Origin: Candidatus Saccharimonadota bacterium
Lineage (GTDB): Bacteria; Patescibacteriota; Saccharimonadia; Saccharimonadales; Saccharimonadaceae
DNA length: 64,000 nt
Direction of reading: 5' to 3'
Assembly: GCA_028288995.1 (NCBI GenBank)
Contig: JAQGHF010000003.1
Coordinates: 1 to 64,000 of the forward strand
Shown here: piece by piece, positions 6,609 through 14,147 of the stretch
Layout: each line of letters starts with the position of its first letter
How positions within the stretch are numbered: the first letter of the stretch is position 1
Made by a program: the position numbers and the translations under genes
The notes under the pieces: model-generated
Told to the model about the DNA's origin: nothing
What the model saw: the letters and a program-made list of their open reading frames with translations, nothing else
The model's database searches: none

Positions 6609-8761
6609 ATCTTCTTAATCGGAAGCCGAAATCCAAACGTACTTCCTTTTCCTTCTTGTGATTCAAAAACAATCTTTCCATCATGTGCATCAATCACTTT
6701 CTTAGCAAGAAAAAGTCCAACACCCGTTCCATCAGGTCGTTGCTTGCGTGCGTTTGTGGCACGAAAGAACTTCGTGAATAGCTGATCGCGTTCTGCGGCA
6801 GGGACACCAATACCGGCATCCTTCACTGTAAACTGAACATGATTATCAACCACTGCAAGCTCAACTTTTATCTTTGAATTGTCTTTCGAATAGTAAATTG
6901 CATTATCGCAAAAGTTCATAATCACCTGTTGAATCTTACTTTCATCAAGGTTCAGTTCTGGAATATTTTTCGGCTTTTTAAACGTGAACTTGAGCCCACG
7001 TGTCTCTGCATTTGTTTTCAAATTTTCGACTTCATTGCCAACAATTTTTCCTAGATCTACAGGATGTTTGTCGATGACAAATTTCCCTGTTTGCAAACGA
7101 GAAACATTCAAGAAGTCACCGATCAAACGAACCATACGTTCACTGCTTATGAATGCCTCTTCAAGTAGGTGTTTCTGTTCTTTAGAAACTTCACCGACAT
7201 CACCGTCCATCAACATACTGATGTACCCTTTGATGCTCGTCAGCGGTGTACGAAGCTGATGACTCGCCATGCTAATGAACTCGTCTTTTGCTTCATCGAG
7301 TTTCTGTAGCTGCGCATTACTCGCACGAAGTTCTTTTGTTGCAGCATCAATACGCTGTTGGAGTGTTGCGTTCAAGTTCTTCACTTCGTGTATAGAGAGT
7401 GCGTTCCGAATCGCAATTCCTAATTCATCAGCAATAGTATCAAGTGCAACGACATCCCGATTGGTATAACTAGAACTTTGATGCTCACCTAGAAATAAGA
7501 AACTTGAAAGAATATCGTCTTGAATAATAGGCAGTGCAAAAGCAACATGATACGACTTGAGCATGCGTTGAATCGCACGATCATCTGGCGTCTCACCCAA
7601 ATCATCAGTCATGACAGCCGTCGCATTCGTTGCCTTTACGTAGTCGCTGAGGAGCATAAGGTCATGCTGAGGAATCCCGGCATGTTTAGTCGTTGCTACG
7701 TATATAGGACGCTTGCCTGTTTCGTGAATAGAAAACGCCGCGAATTGAGCTTTAAGCGTACTGCTAATATCGGAACTTGCGTAGTGAAGTAACGTATACA
7801 GATCCGTAATCGCACTTGTCTTGCGGGTTATGCGTGCAAAGAACTCAGTTGCATCGTACGTATCACGGTAGAACGCTAAGTTCGTCAGGCGATCAAAGAC
7901 TCGCTTAATCGGCTGAAAAATAAAAGCTAACACCAATGCGAGTGAAGTGTTGATGGGGTTAAGTAGTACTGCCTGCGATTGAGCCTGTGTATGAAAAACG
8001 ATAGTTGATATAAAAAATGCCAAGAAATAGTAAATAACCGCTAACGTTGCCAATGTAAGTGCATAAGCAAACGTACGAACTGCCGCACGTCGAATATCAA
8101 ATAGACCATGACGTGCTATCGCATAAAAGACGACGATTACTAAAACGATAGTTGCGAGTGGACCAATATCAGTAATCTGCCAGTTAGTGCTGATGGACGG
8201 AATTATTGCATTCGTTGCGAGTCCTAGGCATGCCGTTATAACAAACGCCACTAGCACTAACCGTGCTTGGATTTTTGACTGATGGCTTACCCGCTTTGGA
8301 AGGAAGATCAAATTACGAACAATCAGGACGAGGGCAGCGAGAAATCCAACGACGTATAAACCCAAAAGTGGTCCATTCGTAAATACAAGCGTTCCGTTAT
8401 CACTGACGGTTCCAGCGATGAGTGACGTAAAAGAGAGACCTATAACAAAGAGTCCGAGCACGCCGGTAAGGGCGGCTTCAAGTTGACTCGCTACCCGTTT
8501 CACTGGGAAATTATAAGTGAACAAAAGCCCGGATAGCACAACGCCAAAACCAGCAGCAAATGCAATTCGATTCGCAACATCATTTATAGCAAGATCGACA
8601 TGTGACGAATTCGTTATATCACTCGAAATAATCCATACGCAAATAAATACTGTCATCGTCAGAAAAGCACGAGACATCACAGACTTCACATCGCGTGAGA
8701 ATATAAAAAGACCCAACGCCAGGTTGATGATACAAGTAATAAGTACGAAGCCTACTTCCAC
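6605..8761 (-). CDS. membrane sensor histidine kinase with GAF-like domain
   Basis: 718 residues from a GTG start. A TACACT -10 box ends 6 bases upstream, so the mRNA is probably leaderless. Residues 1-270 hold about eight membrane helices, like 7TM-type sensor N-termini. About 300-455 resembles a GAF domain. A coiled coil leads to the HisKA H-box SHQLRTPLTSIKGY with phospho-acceptor His501. The HATPase has an N-box (NFCDNAIYYSKD) and G-boxes (DAGIGVP, GTGVGLFLAKK). It should autophosphorylate and pass phosphate to a receiver; the CheY-like protein at 10002 is the nearest candidate partner. The ligand is unknown. Confidence 0.9.
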   Translation of the reverse strand: MEVGFVLITCIINLALGLFIFSRDVKSVMSRAFLTMTVFICVWIISSDITNSSHVDLAINDVANRIAFAAGFGVVLSGLLFTYNFPVKRVASQLEAALTGVLGLFVIGLSFTSLIAGTVSDNGTLVFTNGPLLGLYVVGFLAALVLIVRNLIFLPKRVSHQSKIQARLVLVAFVITACLGLATNAIIPSISTNWQITDIGPLATIVLVIVVFYAIARHGLFDIRRAAVRTFAYALTLATLAVIYYFLAFFISTIVFHTQAQSQAVLLNPINTSLALVLAFIFQPIKRVFDRLTNLAFYRDTYDATEFFARITRKTSAITDLYTLLHYASSDISSTLKAQFAAFSIHETGKRPIYVATTKHAGIPQHDLMLLSDYVKATNATAVMTDDLGETPDDRAIQRMLKSYHVAFALPIIQDDILSSFLFLGEHQSSSYTNRDVVALDTIADELGIAIRNALSIHEVKNLNATLQQRIDAATKELRASNAQLQKLDEAKDEFISMASHQLRTPLTSIKGYISMLMDGDVGEVSKEQKHLLEEAFISSERMVRLIGDFLNVSRLQTGKFVIDKHPVDLGKIVGNEVENLKTNAETRGLKFTFKKPKNIPELNLDESKIQQVIMNFCDNAIYYSKDNSKIKVELAVVDNHVQFTVKDAGIGVPAAERDQLFTKFFRATNARKQRPDGTGVGLFLAKKVIDAHDGKIVFESQEGKGSTFGFRLPIKKI

Positions 8762-8791
8762 GTCTATAGTGTAGCTTAAGCGTTTTGTTTT

Positions 8792-9628
8792 TTATAGTGA
8801 CTTAAGAATAATGGCTTCATCAGCAGTTCCCTCGACCAAGCGGTCGAGTGCATCGCCCAAAGCATATCGGGCAATCATGCGTCCACGAAACGATTCTCGA
8901 TGCTGACTCATCTTTTCGTAGAATTCTGGGACGAATCCATACACCGCGTGGCTTTTCTTTGAACCGAGATATGGTTGTGGTTTTGTTCCTGGCAATGCTT
9001 TGAATGGAATACCAACTCCCCGCCAGGTACTTCGCATTTTTATCAGTGGTTTGTGATCAACAATAGAGGTAAGTGCTTGGATATCATGCGCCATTGCCGA
9101 TAAGTACATTGCACGCTCGAGCAATATTGAAACCGCTCCCTCTTTTGCTCGATGCTCAGGTAGGACGGCAATCGTTCCGACATCCCAGATTTTATCTAAG
9201 TCCTGAAGACCTTTTTTTTCTGCCGCTTTTTCCTCCACAAACCTAAAAGAGTCTTTTGCATCGTCCCAAGATTTTAGCCCTGCTGAAGAGTTACGAATAA
9301 TTCGAAGTACTCCGGTCGCCTGCTGAGTTGTTTGATCGACAGAGATGAAGAAAGTGCTCGCTTTTTCATACGGACTATACTCTTCTGTCATTTGCTGAGC
9401 ATTGTTACCGAATTTCTGTTCAAAAACGACTCGCTCAACATGTCGGCCTATATTGGCAAACTGACTATCGCCAGGAACTTCTATCGCGACATAACGATAC
9501 TCATCCGCCGAAGGGAGTATTTCAGTATTCTCACGTAATAGTTGGCTCGTTAATTCTTGAATAAGCTCAGGCGCGGCATCATAGGTTGGTACCTCACCTG
9601 TCTCAGTTGGCTCGAGCTCCTCGCTCAC
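8792..9628 (-). CDS. GNAT-fold acyltransferase-like protein
   Basis: 278 residues. The middle shows the GNAT/acyl-homoserine-lactone-synthase style pattern: HVERVVFEQKFG, then a beta strand TFFISVD, GVLRIIR, and later WDVGTIAVLPEHRAKEGAVS, which resembles the acyl-CoA/ACP-binding strand-loop-helix. FeeM-like N-acyl amino acid synthases and related acyltransferases share this layout, but the substrate cannot be read from sequence. The start ATG overlaps the stop of the SpeD-like gene by four bases (ATGA), so the two are coupled. It lies between a sensor kinase and a response regulator, so a signalling role is possible. Ordinary acetylation is equally possible. Confidence 0.55.
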   Translation of the reverse strand: MSEELEPTETGEVPTYDAAPELIQELTSQLLRENTEILPSADEYRYVAIEVPGDSQFANIGRHVERVVFEQKFGNNAQQMTEEYSPYEKASTFFISVDQTTQQATGVLRIIRNSSAGLKSWDDAKDSFRFVEEKAAEKKGLQDLDKIWDVGTIAVLPEHRAKEGAVSILLERAMYLSAMAHDIQALTSIVDHKPLIKMRSTWRGVGIPFKALPGTKPQPYLGSKKSHAVYGFVPEFYEKMSQHRESFRGRMIARYALGDALDRLVEGTADEAIILKSL

Positions 9629-9969
9629 TCAAACTCCTTAAATTCAATAACATCGCTAGCAAAATATTGCTTTGTAAATGCAACTGCAACGTTTGGATCA
9701 AACGGCTTACAAGTATAAATATCGACACTAAAAAATAGCAGTGGACTCTCCCATGCGTAAAAGTGAGCACCAGATGTTTCCCAATGAATCCAGCCAGCCC
9801 ACCCGTAGATGTCGCTCCTGTGAGTAACGGGTTCGATTAAATCCTTCATGCCAGTTACACGTGATAGCTGCGATAAGTAGGTTTTTATATCTTGATCTGA
9901 AATTGCGTGTTTTGGATAGCCTTCGATAATAAGGCGTTGACGATAAATTGTGGGGGCTAGATCTTTCAT
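9625..9969 (-). CDS. S-adenosylmethionine decarboxylase (SpeD)-like protein, catalytic Ser apparently lost
   Basis: 114 residues, the usual size of small prokaryotic SpeD proenzymes. The C-terminal half matches the family pattern: SGAHFYAWESP then FFSVDIYTC correspond to the SpeD segments ESHxxIHTWPE and AAVDVFTC, including the conserved Cys. In my hand alignment the pyruvoyl-forming Ser of ESH is replaced (GAH), so self-cleavage looks doubtful unless the Ser three residues before the His takes over. A non-enzymatic or altered role is possible. It is the first gene of a coupled pair with the acyltransferase-like gene and shares a 32-base divergent promoter region with the response regulator. 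Confidence 0.5.
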   Translation of the reverse strand: MKDLAPTIYRQRLIIEGYPKHAISDQDIKTYLSQLSRVTGMKDLIEPVTHRSDIYGWAGWIHWETSGAHFYAWESPLLFFSVDIYTCKPFDPNVAVAFTKQYFASDVIEFKEFE

Positions 9970-9984
9970 AGTGCTTTGTTTTTT

Positions 9985-9990
9985 TATAGT
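9985..9990 (+). promoter_or_regulatory. TATAGT -10 box for the response regulator
   Basis: It ends 11 bases before ATG 10002, giving a 5' leader of only a few bases. It lies in the 32-base gap shared with the divergent SpeD-like gene. Confidence 0.6.
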
Positions 9991-10001
9991 ATCATGTAAT
10001 T

Positions 10002-10370
10002 ATGACAAAGATAGCCATTATTGAAGACGACCCTGTAATCAGCCAAATGTACCGCATGAAATTTGAGGCGGATGGATTTGACGTGCAGCTTGCCAATAAC
10101 GGGGAGCGCGGTGTCGATATGGTCGAGAGTTTCACTCCTGACATCATTCTTATGGACCTTCAAATGCCCGAAATGGGTGGCGCAGAAGCCCTCGCTATCA
10201 TCCGTAAAAGTGACTGGGGCAAAACTATTCCTGTCATTATTCTTACTAACCTCGGCGAAGAAGAAGCCCCAAAAGGTATTCGTGCATTAGGTATTCACAG
10301 TTATATCGTGAAAGCAGAGCTGACCCCGCGGCAAGTCGTTCAGCGCGTCAAAGAAGCCCTCAACGTCTAA
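10002..10370 (+). CDS. CheY-like single-domain response regulator
   Basis: 122 residues, one complete receiver domain and no output domain. The acidic pair is Glu8-Asp9-Asp10 (IIEDD), the phospho-acceptor Asp52 (DIILMDLQMPEMGG), the switch Thr82 (IILTN) and Lys104 (YIVKAE). It probably receives phosphate from a histidine kinase such as the one at 6605-8761 and acts by protein contact, or serves as a phosphate shuttle. The target is unknown. It is expressed from an almost leaderless promoter. Confidence 0.9.
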   Translation: MTKIAIIEDDPVISQMYRMKFEADGFDVQLANNGERGVDMVESFTPDIILMDLQMPEMGGAEALAIIRKSDWGKTIPVIILTNLGEEEAPKGIRALGIHSYIVKAELTPRQVVQRVKEALNV

Positions 10371-10375
10371 AGAAT

Positions 10376-11188
10376 CTAGCTCTTTTCAACAGTAGCGCGT
10401 GCTGCTTGAATCAGATTATCGAATAAAGCCGTCACTGTCAGCGGACCGACACCACCTTTTTTGGGTGTCATCGTAAGGTCAGATCGCTCACGAACATCAT
10501 CGGCAACATCACCAACAATCTTGCCATTTTCAGATGCAGTTCCAGCATCAACCACAGCGGCACCAGGTTGCACCATTTGGCTTGTAATCAGGCCAGGAAC
10601 ACCAGTTGCGGTCACGATAACCTGCGCTTTGCGAACTTCATTTGCAAGATTTTCCGTCGTATCATCATACACGCTCACATCAAGCCCTGCGCTCGCCCAT
10701 AATTTTGCAAGCGGCGCACCAACTAATCGTCCATTGCCTACGATAGCGATCGTGCGGTTCTTTAGTTCTACATTGTAACCCGCAAGCAGCCAATCGATTG
10801 CCATTGCAGTAGCAGGGGTAAGTGTTGCATTTTCGCCTAGTCCATCGACGTCTTTCGTGGGAATAACCATATTCACCGCCTTTTCGGTCTCAGAAGGATC
10901 GGCAAGTGGTAACTGAATAATAATACCGTGAACCGTATCGTCTTCGTTGAGTGACTGAATCGTATCAATAAGGTCAGCTTGATCAATCTTGTGAACAACC
11001 ACCTCTGCAAGAATGTCCTCAGCGTAGTTTTGTTTCAAACGAACATAACTATCAATCACCGGGCTATCGATAGTCTGCACGATTGCCAGCTTTGGAACAA
11101 CGCGAAAAGACTGACGTAGCGTCCGAATTTGACGTGCCTGACGCTCGGTAATATATTCTGAAAGTTCTTTTCCGTTAAGTATTCGCAC
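10376..11188 (-). CDS. folD: bifunctional methylene-THF dehydrogenase / methenyl-THF cyclohydrolase
   Basis: 270 residues from GTG 11188. It interconverts methylene-, methenyl- and formyl-tetrahydrofolate in one-carbon metabolism. The substrate-site Lys lies in SYVRLKQ, a KDVDGLGENA motif follows, and the Rossmann motif is VGNGRLVGAPLA (family GRSxxVGxPxA). The GTG start is chosen because MRILNGKEL is the usual FolD beginning and a TTGATT-16-TAAGCT promoter ends 7 bases upstream. An upstream ATG at 11278 would read through the divergent gene's promoter. With glyA (21492) it forms the folate one-carbon branch. Confidence 0.92.
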   Translation of the reverse strand: MRILNGKELSEYITERQARQIRTLRQSFRVVPKLAIVQTIDSPVIDSYVRLKQNYAEDILAEVVVHKIDQADLIDTIQSLNEDDTVHGIIIQLPLADPSETEKAVNMVIPTKDVDGLGENATLTPATAMAIDWLLAGYNVELKNRTIAIVGNGRLVGAPLAKLWASAGLDVSVYDDTTENLANEVRKAQVIVTATGVPGLITSQMVQPGAAVVDAGTASENGKIVGDVADDVRERSDLTMTPKKGGVGPLTVTALFDNLIQAARATVEKS

Positions 11189-11195
11189 TCCACCT

Positions 11196-11223
11196 AGCTT
11201 AACAAATGATGTGATACAATCAA
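11196..11223 (-). promoter_or_regulatory. folD promoter, overlapping the divergent promoter
   Basis: Reverse-strand TTGATT (11218-11223), 16 bases, TAAGCT (11196-11201), then 7 bases to GTG. The TACAAT -10 (11215-11220) of the divergent gene at 11227 overlaps the folD -35, so the two promoters probably compete. Confidence 0.55.
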
Positions 11224-11226
11224 ACC

Positions 11227-11736
11227 ATGAATACGTTATTACAATTTGCACAAAATTCATACGATTACACTTATACAACTAGTAATGTTGATGCGGGCAC
11301 TGCCGCAGGAATTTCAGCCGGTATTTTCCTCTTTGGTCTTATCTTTGTCGTGATCGCCTACGTGGTCAGCGCACTCTTTCTTGGGCGCATCTTTAAAAAA
11401 GCCGGCATAGAGTCTTGGATCGCATGGGTTCCTTTCTACAACACGTGGAAACTCCTTGAAATCGGTGGTCAGCAAGGCTTCTGGGCAGTGCTTGCGATCA
11501 TTCCTTTTGTCCAATATGTCTCAATCGTCTTTATTTTCATCGCAATGTATAACATTGGCCTTAAATTCGGTAAGCCGGGCGCCTTTGTTGTCCTTGGTAT
11601 TTTCCTACCAATCGTCTGGTTTATCTGGCTTGCAGTTGACGACTCGAAATGGAACGAATCACTCGGTGCGCCAAGTAAAGCGGTTGAACACACGGGTGGC
11701 ACAACTCCACCTACAGCACCAACCGCTGCAGTATAA
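11227..11736 (+). CDS. DUF5684-type integral membrane protein
   Basis: 169 residues with four membrane helices. The conserved block AGIESWIAWVPFYNTWKLLE followed by GGQQGFW matches small DUF5684/signal-peptidase-associated membrane proteins. The C-terminus is a Thr/Pro/Ala-rich hydrophilic tail. TACAAT ends 6 bases before ATG, so it is probably leaderless. Biochemical function unknown. Confidence 0.75.
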   Translation: MNTLLQFAQNSYDYTYTTSNVDAGTAAGISAGIFLFGLIFVVIAYVVSALFLGRIFKKAGIESWIAWVPFYNTWKLLEIGGQQGFWAVLAIIPFVQYVSIVFIFIAMYNIGLKFGKPGAFVVLGIFLPIVWFIWLAVDDSKWNESLGAPSKAVEHTGGTTPPTAPTAAV

Positions 11737-11816
11737 AAACGAGATTCAACAACGCTACCTCACACTTGTGACTAGAAAATCACCCTTTTATATGGTACAA
11801 TTACCTCTGTCGCTAT

Positions 11817-11893
11817 GCACCCGTAGCTCAGCGGATTAGAGCACTGGTCTTCGGAACCAGGTGTCGCAAGTTCGAATCTTGCCGGGTGTACCA
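11817..11893 (+). tRNA. tRNA-Arg (TCG)
   Basis: Cloverleaf with acceptor GCACCCG/CGGGTGT. Anticodon stem CTGGT/ACCAG encloses loop CTTCGGA, giving anticodon TCG. T-arm is GTTCGAATC; CCA is encoded. Confidence 0.95.
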
Positions 11894-11903
11894 AAATGAT
11901 CTC

Positions 11904-11930
11904 AAGGACTTCTTCGGAAGTCTTTTTGTT
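11904..11930 (+). terminator. intrinsic terminator after tRNA-Arg
   Basis: AAGGACTTC-TTCG-GAAGTCTTT then TTG. The GACTTC/GAAGTC core recurs after other tRNA genes in this window. Confidence 0.85.
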
Positions 11931-11963
11931 TAGTCAGTAACGAGAGTCTATAATTGAGGCAAG

Positions 11964-12491
11964 ATGATTAATTTACTACGAGAAAAAGCTTGGGAAAAGT
12001 GGGACGAATTCTGGAATGAAGCAAATGACGAATTTTTTAAAGTTGAAGATATTCAAGACTATACGGCAGAAGACAACGATCAAAAGAGCTCCTTGCATCT
12101 ATGGCTAGAGGGTAACAAACAAGCGTCTCTTGATATGATTCGTAGTAACAAAAATGAATGGGCCGAACAAACAAGCTTAAAAAACATACGTAAGATCCGA
12201 GTACACATCGTTGACGAACCATATACCGAATACCTCAAATGGGAAATTGAACATTACAAAATAGTGAATATCCCTCTTGGCAAAGAACGAACCTATCTAG
12301 TCAATCGTAAAGATGTTCCCGATTATGACCTTGGAGATTTTATGATGTTTGATGGTAAAAAAGTCACAAGAAGTCATTATTCGACTGAGGGTCGTATGGA
12401 AAGTATGGATATATACGAGAATGAATCAATAGATAGATTCATTACCGCTAAAGCTCGGCTAATGCAATATGCGAAAGAAGTTACAGTCTAA
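11964..12491 (+). CDS. DUF6879 family protein
   Basis: 175 residues, soluble. The segment WEIEHYKIVNIPLG, then TYLVNRKDVPDYDLGDFMMFDG, matches the actinobacterial DUF6879 pattern, in which a Tyr-rich central region precedes a D-F-x-x-F-D motif. In actinobacteria these proteins usually sit beside XRE-type regulators; none is adjacent here. TATAAT ends 9 bases before ATG (GAGG lies in the gap), giving a very short leader. Function unknown. The family distribution makes transfer from an actinobacterium plausible. A strong terminator follows. Confidence 0.65.
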   Translation: MINLLREKAWEKWDEFWNEANDEFFKVEDIQDYTAEDNDQKSSLHLWLEGNKQASLDMIRSNKNEWAEQTSLKNIRKIRVHIVDEPYTEYLKWEIEHYKIVNIPLGKERTYLVNRKDVPDYDLGDFMMFDGKKVTRSHYSTEGRMESMDIYENESIDRFITAKARLMQYAKEVTV

Positions 12492-12548
12492 TTTCTTGTT
12501 AACAAAGTTTTAATAGCAAATGGTATGCCGTACCAAGGAATTTACACT

Positions 12549-12580
12549 AAAGAGAGGCTTCACACCGAAGCCTCTCTTTT
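12549..12580 (+). terminator. intrinsic terminator of the DUF6879 gene
   Basis: AAAGAGAGGCTTC and GAAGCCTCTCTTT make a 13-bp stem with loop ACACC and a trailing T. Confidence 0.9.
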
Positions 12581-12634
12581 ACATGCAATCCACCAAAAGT
12601 GTTAAAATAGATATACAAGTAAAGGAGGGAATGT

Positions 12635-13030
12635 ATGTCAGAAGTAGAACAAACGACAGAAGTACATGAAACCACTACGGATCCTAATGGAGTACAGGTT
12701 CGGCGCCAAAACGTAAGTCGTACAACGCAACCATCAGGAGTTGTTGTTGCCCAAAGATTTATCTGGTTCATCGCCGGTGTAATCGACGCACTGATCGCGA
12801 TACGATTTGTCCTTCTCCTATTAGGCGCAAATCAAAGTGCTGGATTTGTCGATTTCATCTATGGCATCAGTAGCGTATTAGTAGCCCCTTTTGTTGGCAT
12901 CTTTGGAGAACCAATATACGGCCGCTTCCTGTTTGAATGGAGCAGTGTCTTAGCAATTATCGTGTATAGCTTAATTGCCTGGGGTATCGTGAGACTTATA
13001 ACGCTCACCCGTCCACAAGAAGAAATCTAG
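12635..13030 (+). CDS. YggT-like small membrane protein
   Basis: 131 residues with a good AAAGGAGGGA ribosome site. A hydrophilic N-terminus (about 40 residues, Thr/Glu-rich) precedes three membrane helices. The segment ALIAIRFVLLLLGAN, then SVLVAPFVGIFG, resembles the YggT family (a two-helix protein linked to osmotic tolerance and division-site functions in other bacteria). It stands alone. Confidence 0.65.
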   Translation: MSEVEQTTEVHETTTDPNGVQVRRQNVSRTTQPSGVVVAQRFIWFIAGVIDALIAIRFVLLLLGANQSAGFVDFIYGISSVLVAPFVGIFGEPIYGRFLFEWSSVLAIIVYSLIAWGIVRLITLTRPQEEI

Positions 13031-13072
13031 TCATTCGACGACGCAGAGCCAGGTAGTATACTAATCATAAGC

Positions 13073-13540
13073 ATGAAAAAACATGAAATTATTAGTTTAG
13101 ACCTAAAGCTTATAGAATATTTTAAGCGACTTTTCATTCCCGTCTCTCGTGTTGCTATTTTCTTGGTTTATTTCTGGTTTGGTATTTTAAAGATCTTCAA
13201 TCTCAGCCCTGCTGGTCCATTAGCGCAAGCACTGATCGATCGCACCATCGGGCATCAATATTTTGATTCTCTTTACGTTGTTTTAGCTGTTTTTGAATGT
13301 ATCATTGGTATTCTATTTTTGTTTCCCAAGCTGACGCGCATTGTTATTCCGTTGCTTTTCATTCACATGATTATCGTCTGTTCACCACTACTGCTTGTAC
13401 CCGATATTGCCTGGGTAGCTCCATTCGTCCCGACGCTCGAAGGACAATATATCATCAAAAATGGTGTCATTATCGCAGTGGCAATTGGCATCGCAGCCTC
13501 AGCAACACCGTTGCTTCACCGTCATAGAAACGCAAGCTAG
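13073..13540 (+). CDS. DoxX/DUF417-like membrane protein
   Basis: 155 residues with four membrane helices. FLVYFWFGILKIFNLSPAGP, then a second block FECIIGILFLFPKLTR, matches DoxX-like proteins. The family is of uncertain function, sometimes linked to redox stress. TATACT ends 10 bases before ATG and no Shine-Dalgarno site is present, so the leader is only a few bases. Confidence 0.65.
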   Translation: MKKHEIISLDLKLIEYFKRLFIPVSRVAIFLVYFWFGILKIFNLSPAGPLAQALIDRTIGHQYFDSLYVVLAVFECIIGILFLFPKLTRIVIPLLFIHMIIVCSPLLLVPDIAWVAPFVPTLEGQYIIKNGVIIAVAIGIAASATPLLHRHRNAS

Positions 13541-13600
13541 TTTACAAAAGCACTATTTATTGGTATAGTCACTAAGGTTAAATCATCTTATTTAACATAT

Positions 13601-13677
13601 GGGCCAGTAGCTCAGCTGGTTAGAGCGTCTGCCTCTTAAGCAGAATGTCGTGGGTTCAAGTCCCACCTGGCCCTCCA
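13601..13677 (+). tRNA. tRNA-Lys (CTT)
   Basis: Acceptor GGGCCAG/CTGGCCC. Anticodon stem TCTGC/GCAGA encloses loop CTCTTAA, giving anticodon CTT. T-arm is GTTCAAGTC; CCA is encoded. Confidence 0.95.
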
Positions 13678-13686
13678 AGAAATTAT
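13671..13686 (+). repeat. direct repeat, copy 1 (tRNA-Lys 3' end)
   Basis: CCCTCCAAGAAATTAT covers the last acceptor bases, the encoded CCA and 9 flanking bases. An identical copy at 14103-14118 lies beyond the next gene. Confidence 0.7.
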
Positions 13687-13687
13687 G

Positions 13688-13713
13688 AAAGACTTCCAAA
13701 TGGAAGTCTTTTT
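13688..13713 (+). terminator. intrinsic terminator after tRNA-Lys
   Basis: AAAGACTTCC-AAAT-GGAAGTCTTT followed by TT. Same core sequence as the other tRNA terminators in the window. Confidence 0.85.
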
Positions 13714-13731
13714 GTTTGGTACAATAAAGCC

Positions 13732-14061
13732 ATGGTTAGCTTTTATGTTTGCGCGATAATCACGGCAGGAAGTGCATTTACTAGCTTTGGGTTTTCGATT
13801 GCAGCACTCATGCCAGCTCATGGTGAAACGCGTACAAATGCAATGTATGCAGCCGCTCGAAGCATAGCACTCGCCACAATAAGTCTCATACCATTTTTCT
13901 ACCAATCTATACCGTTTCTCATGGCAATTGCCTTAACTATGATCGTAGTCCAAACAGCCGATGCCATTATTGGTATCCGTTTACGGGATAACAAAAAGAC
14001 CTACGGTCCGGCAACAATTGCGGTTTTCAATCTCATGGCACTCATATGGTTACTACACTGA
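13732..14061 (+). CDS. small four-helix membrane protein between direct repeats
   Basis: 109 residues from ATG 13732. TACAAT ends 6 bases upstream, so the mRNA is probably leaderless; in-frame starts further upstream would lie inside tRNA-Lys. About four membrane helices alternate with short loops. The C-terminal part (TADAIIGIRLRDNKKTYGPA) has a charged loop. Family not recognised with confidence; it resembles small DUF4267-type membrane proteins. The gene is flanked by 16-base direct repeats derived from the tRNA-Lys end, which suggests an insertion or tandem duplication. Confidence 0.6.
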   Translation: MVSFYVCAIITAGSAFTSFGFSIAALMPAHGETRTNAMYAAARSIALATISLIPFFYQSIPFLMAIALTMIVVQTADAIIGIRLRDNKKTYGPATIAVFNLMALIWLLH

Positions 14062-14102
14062 AATCACGCATACATTTGGTTGCCAGTTTATTAACTTAGT
14101 GT

Positions 14103-14118
14103 CCCTCCAAGAAATTAT
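14103..14118 (+). repeat. direct repeat, copy 2
   Basis: Identical to 13671-13686 and again followed by an AAGACTTCC terminator hairpin. No tRNA body precedes this copy. Confidence 0.7.
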
Positions 14119-14119
14119 C

Positions 14120-14147
14120 AAGACTTCCATCACGGAAGTTTTTTATT
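14120..14147 (+). terminator. terminator hairpin
   Basis: AAGACTTCC-ATCAC-GGAAGTTTT then TT. It overlaps the stop of the convergent MarR gene. Confidence 0.75.

Noticed and set aside
14062-14118. Second tRNA gene before the repeat at 14103
   Set aside because: Only the last acceptor bases and CCA are duplicated; no D-arm, anticodon arm or T-arm can be folded.
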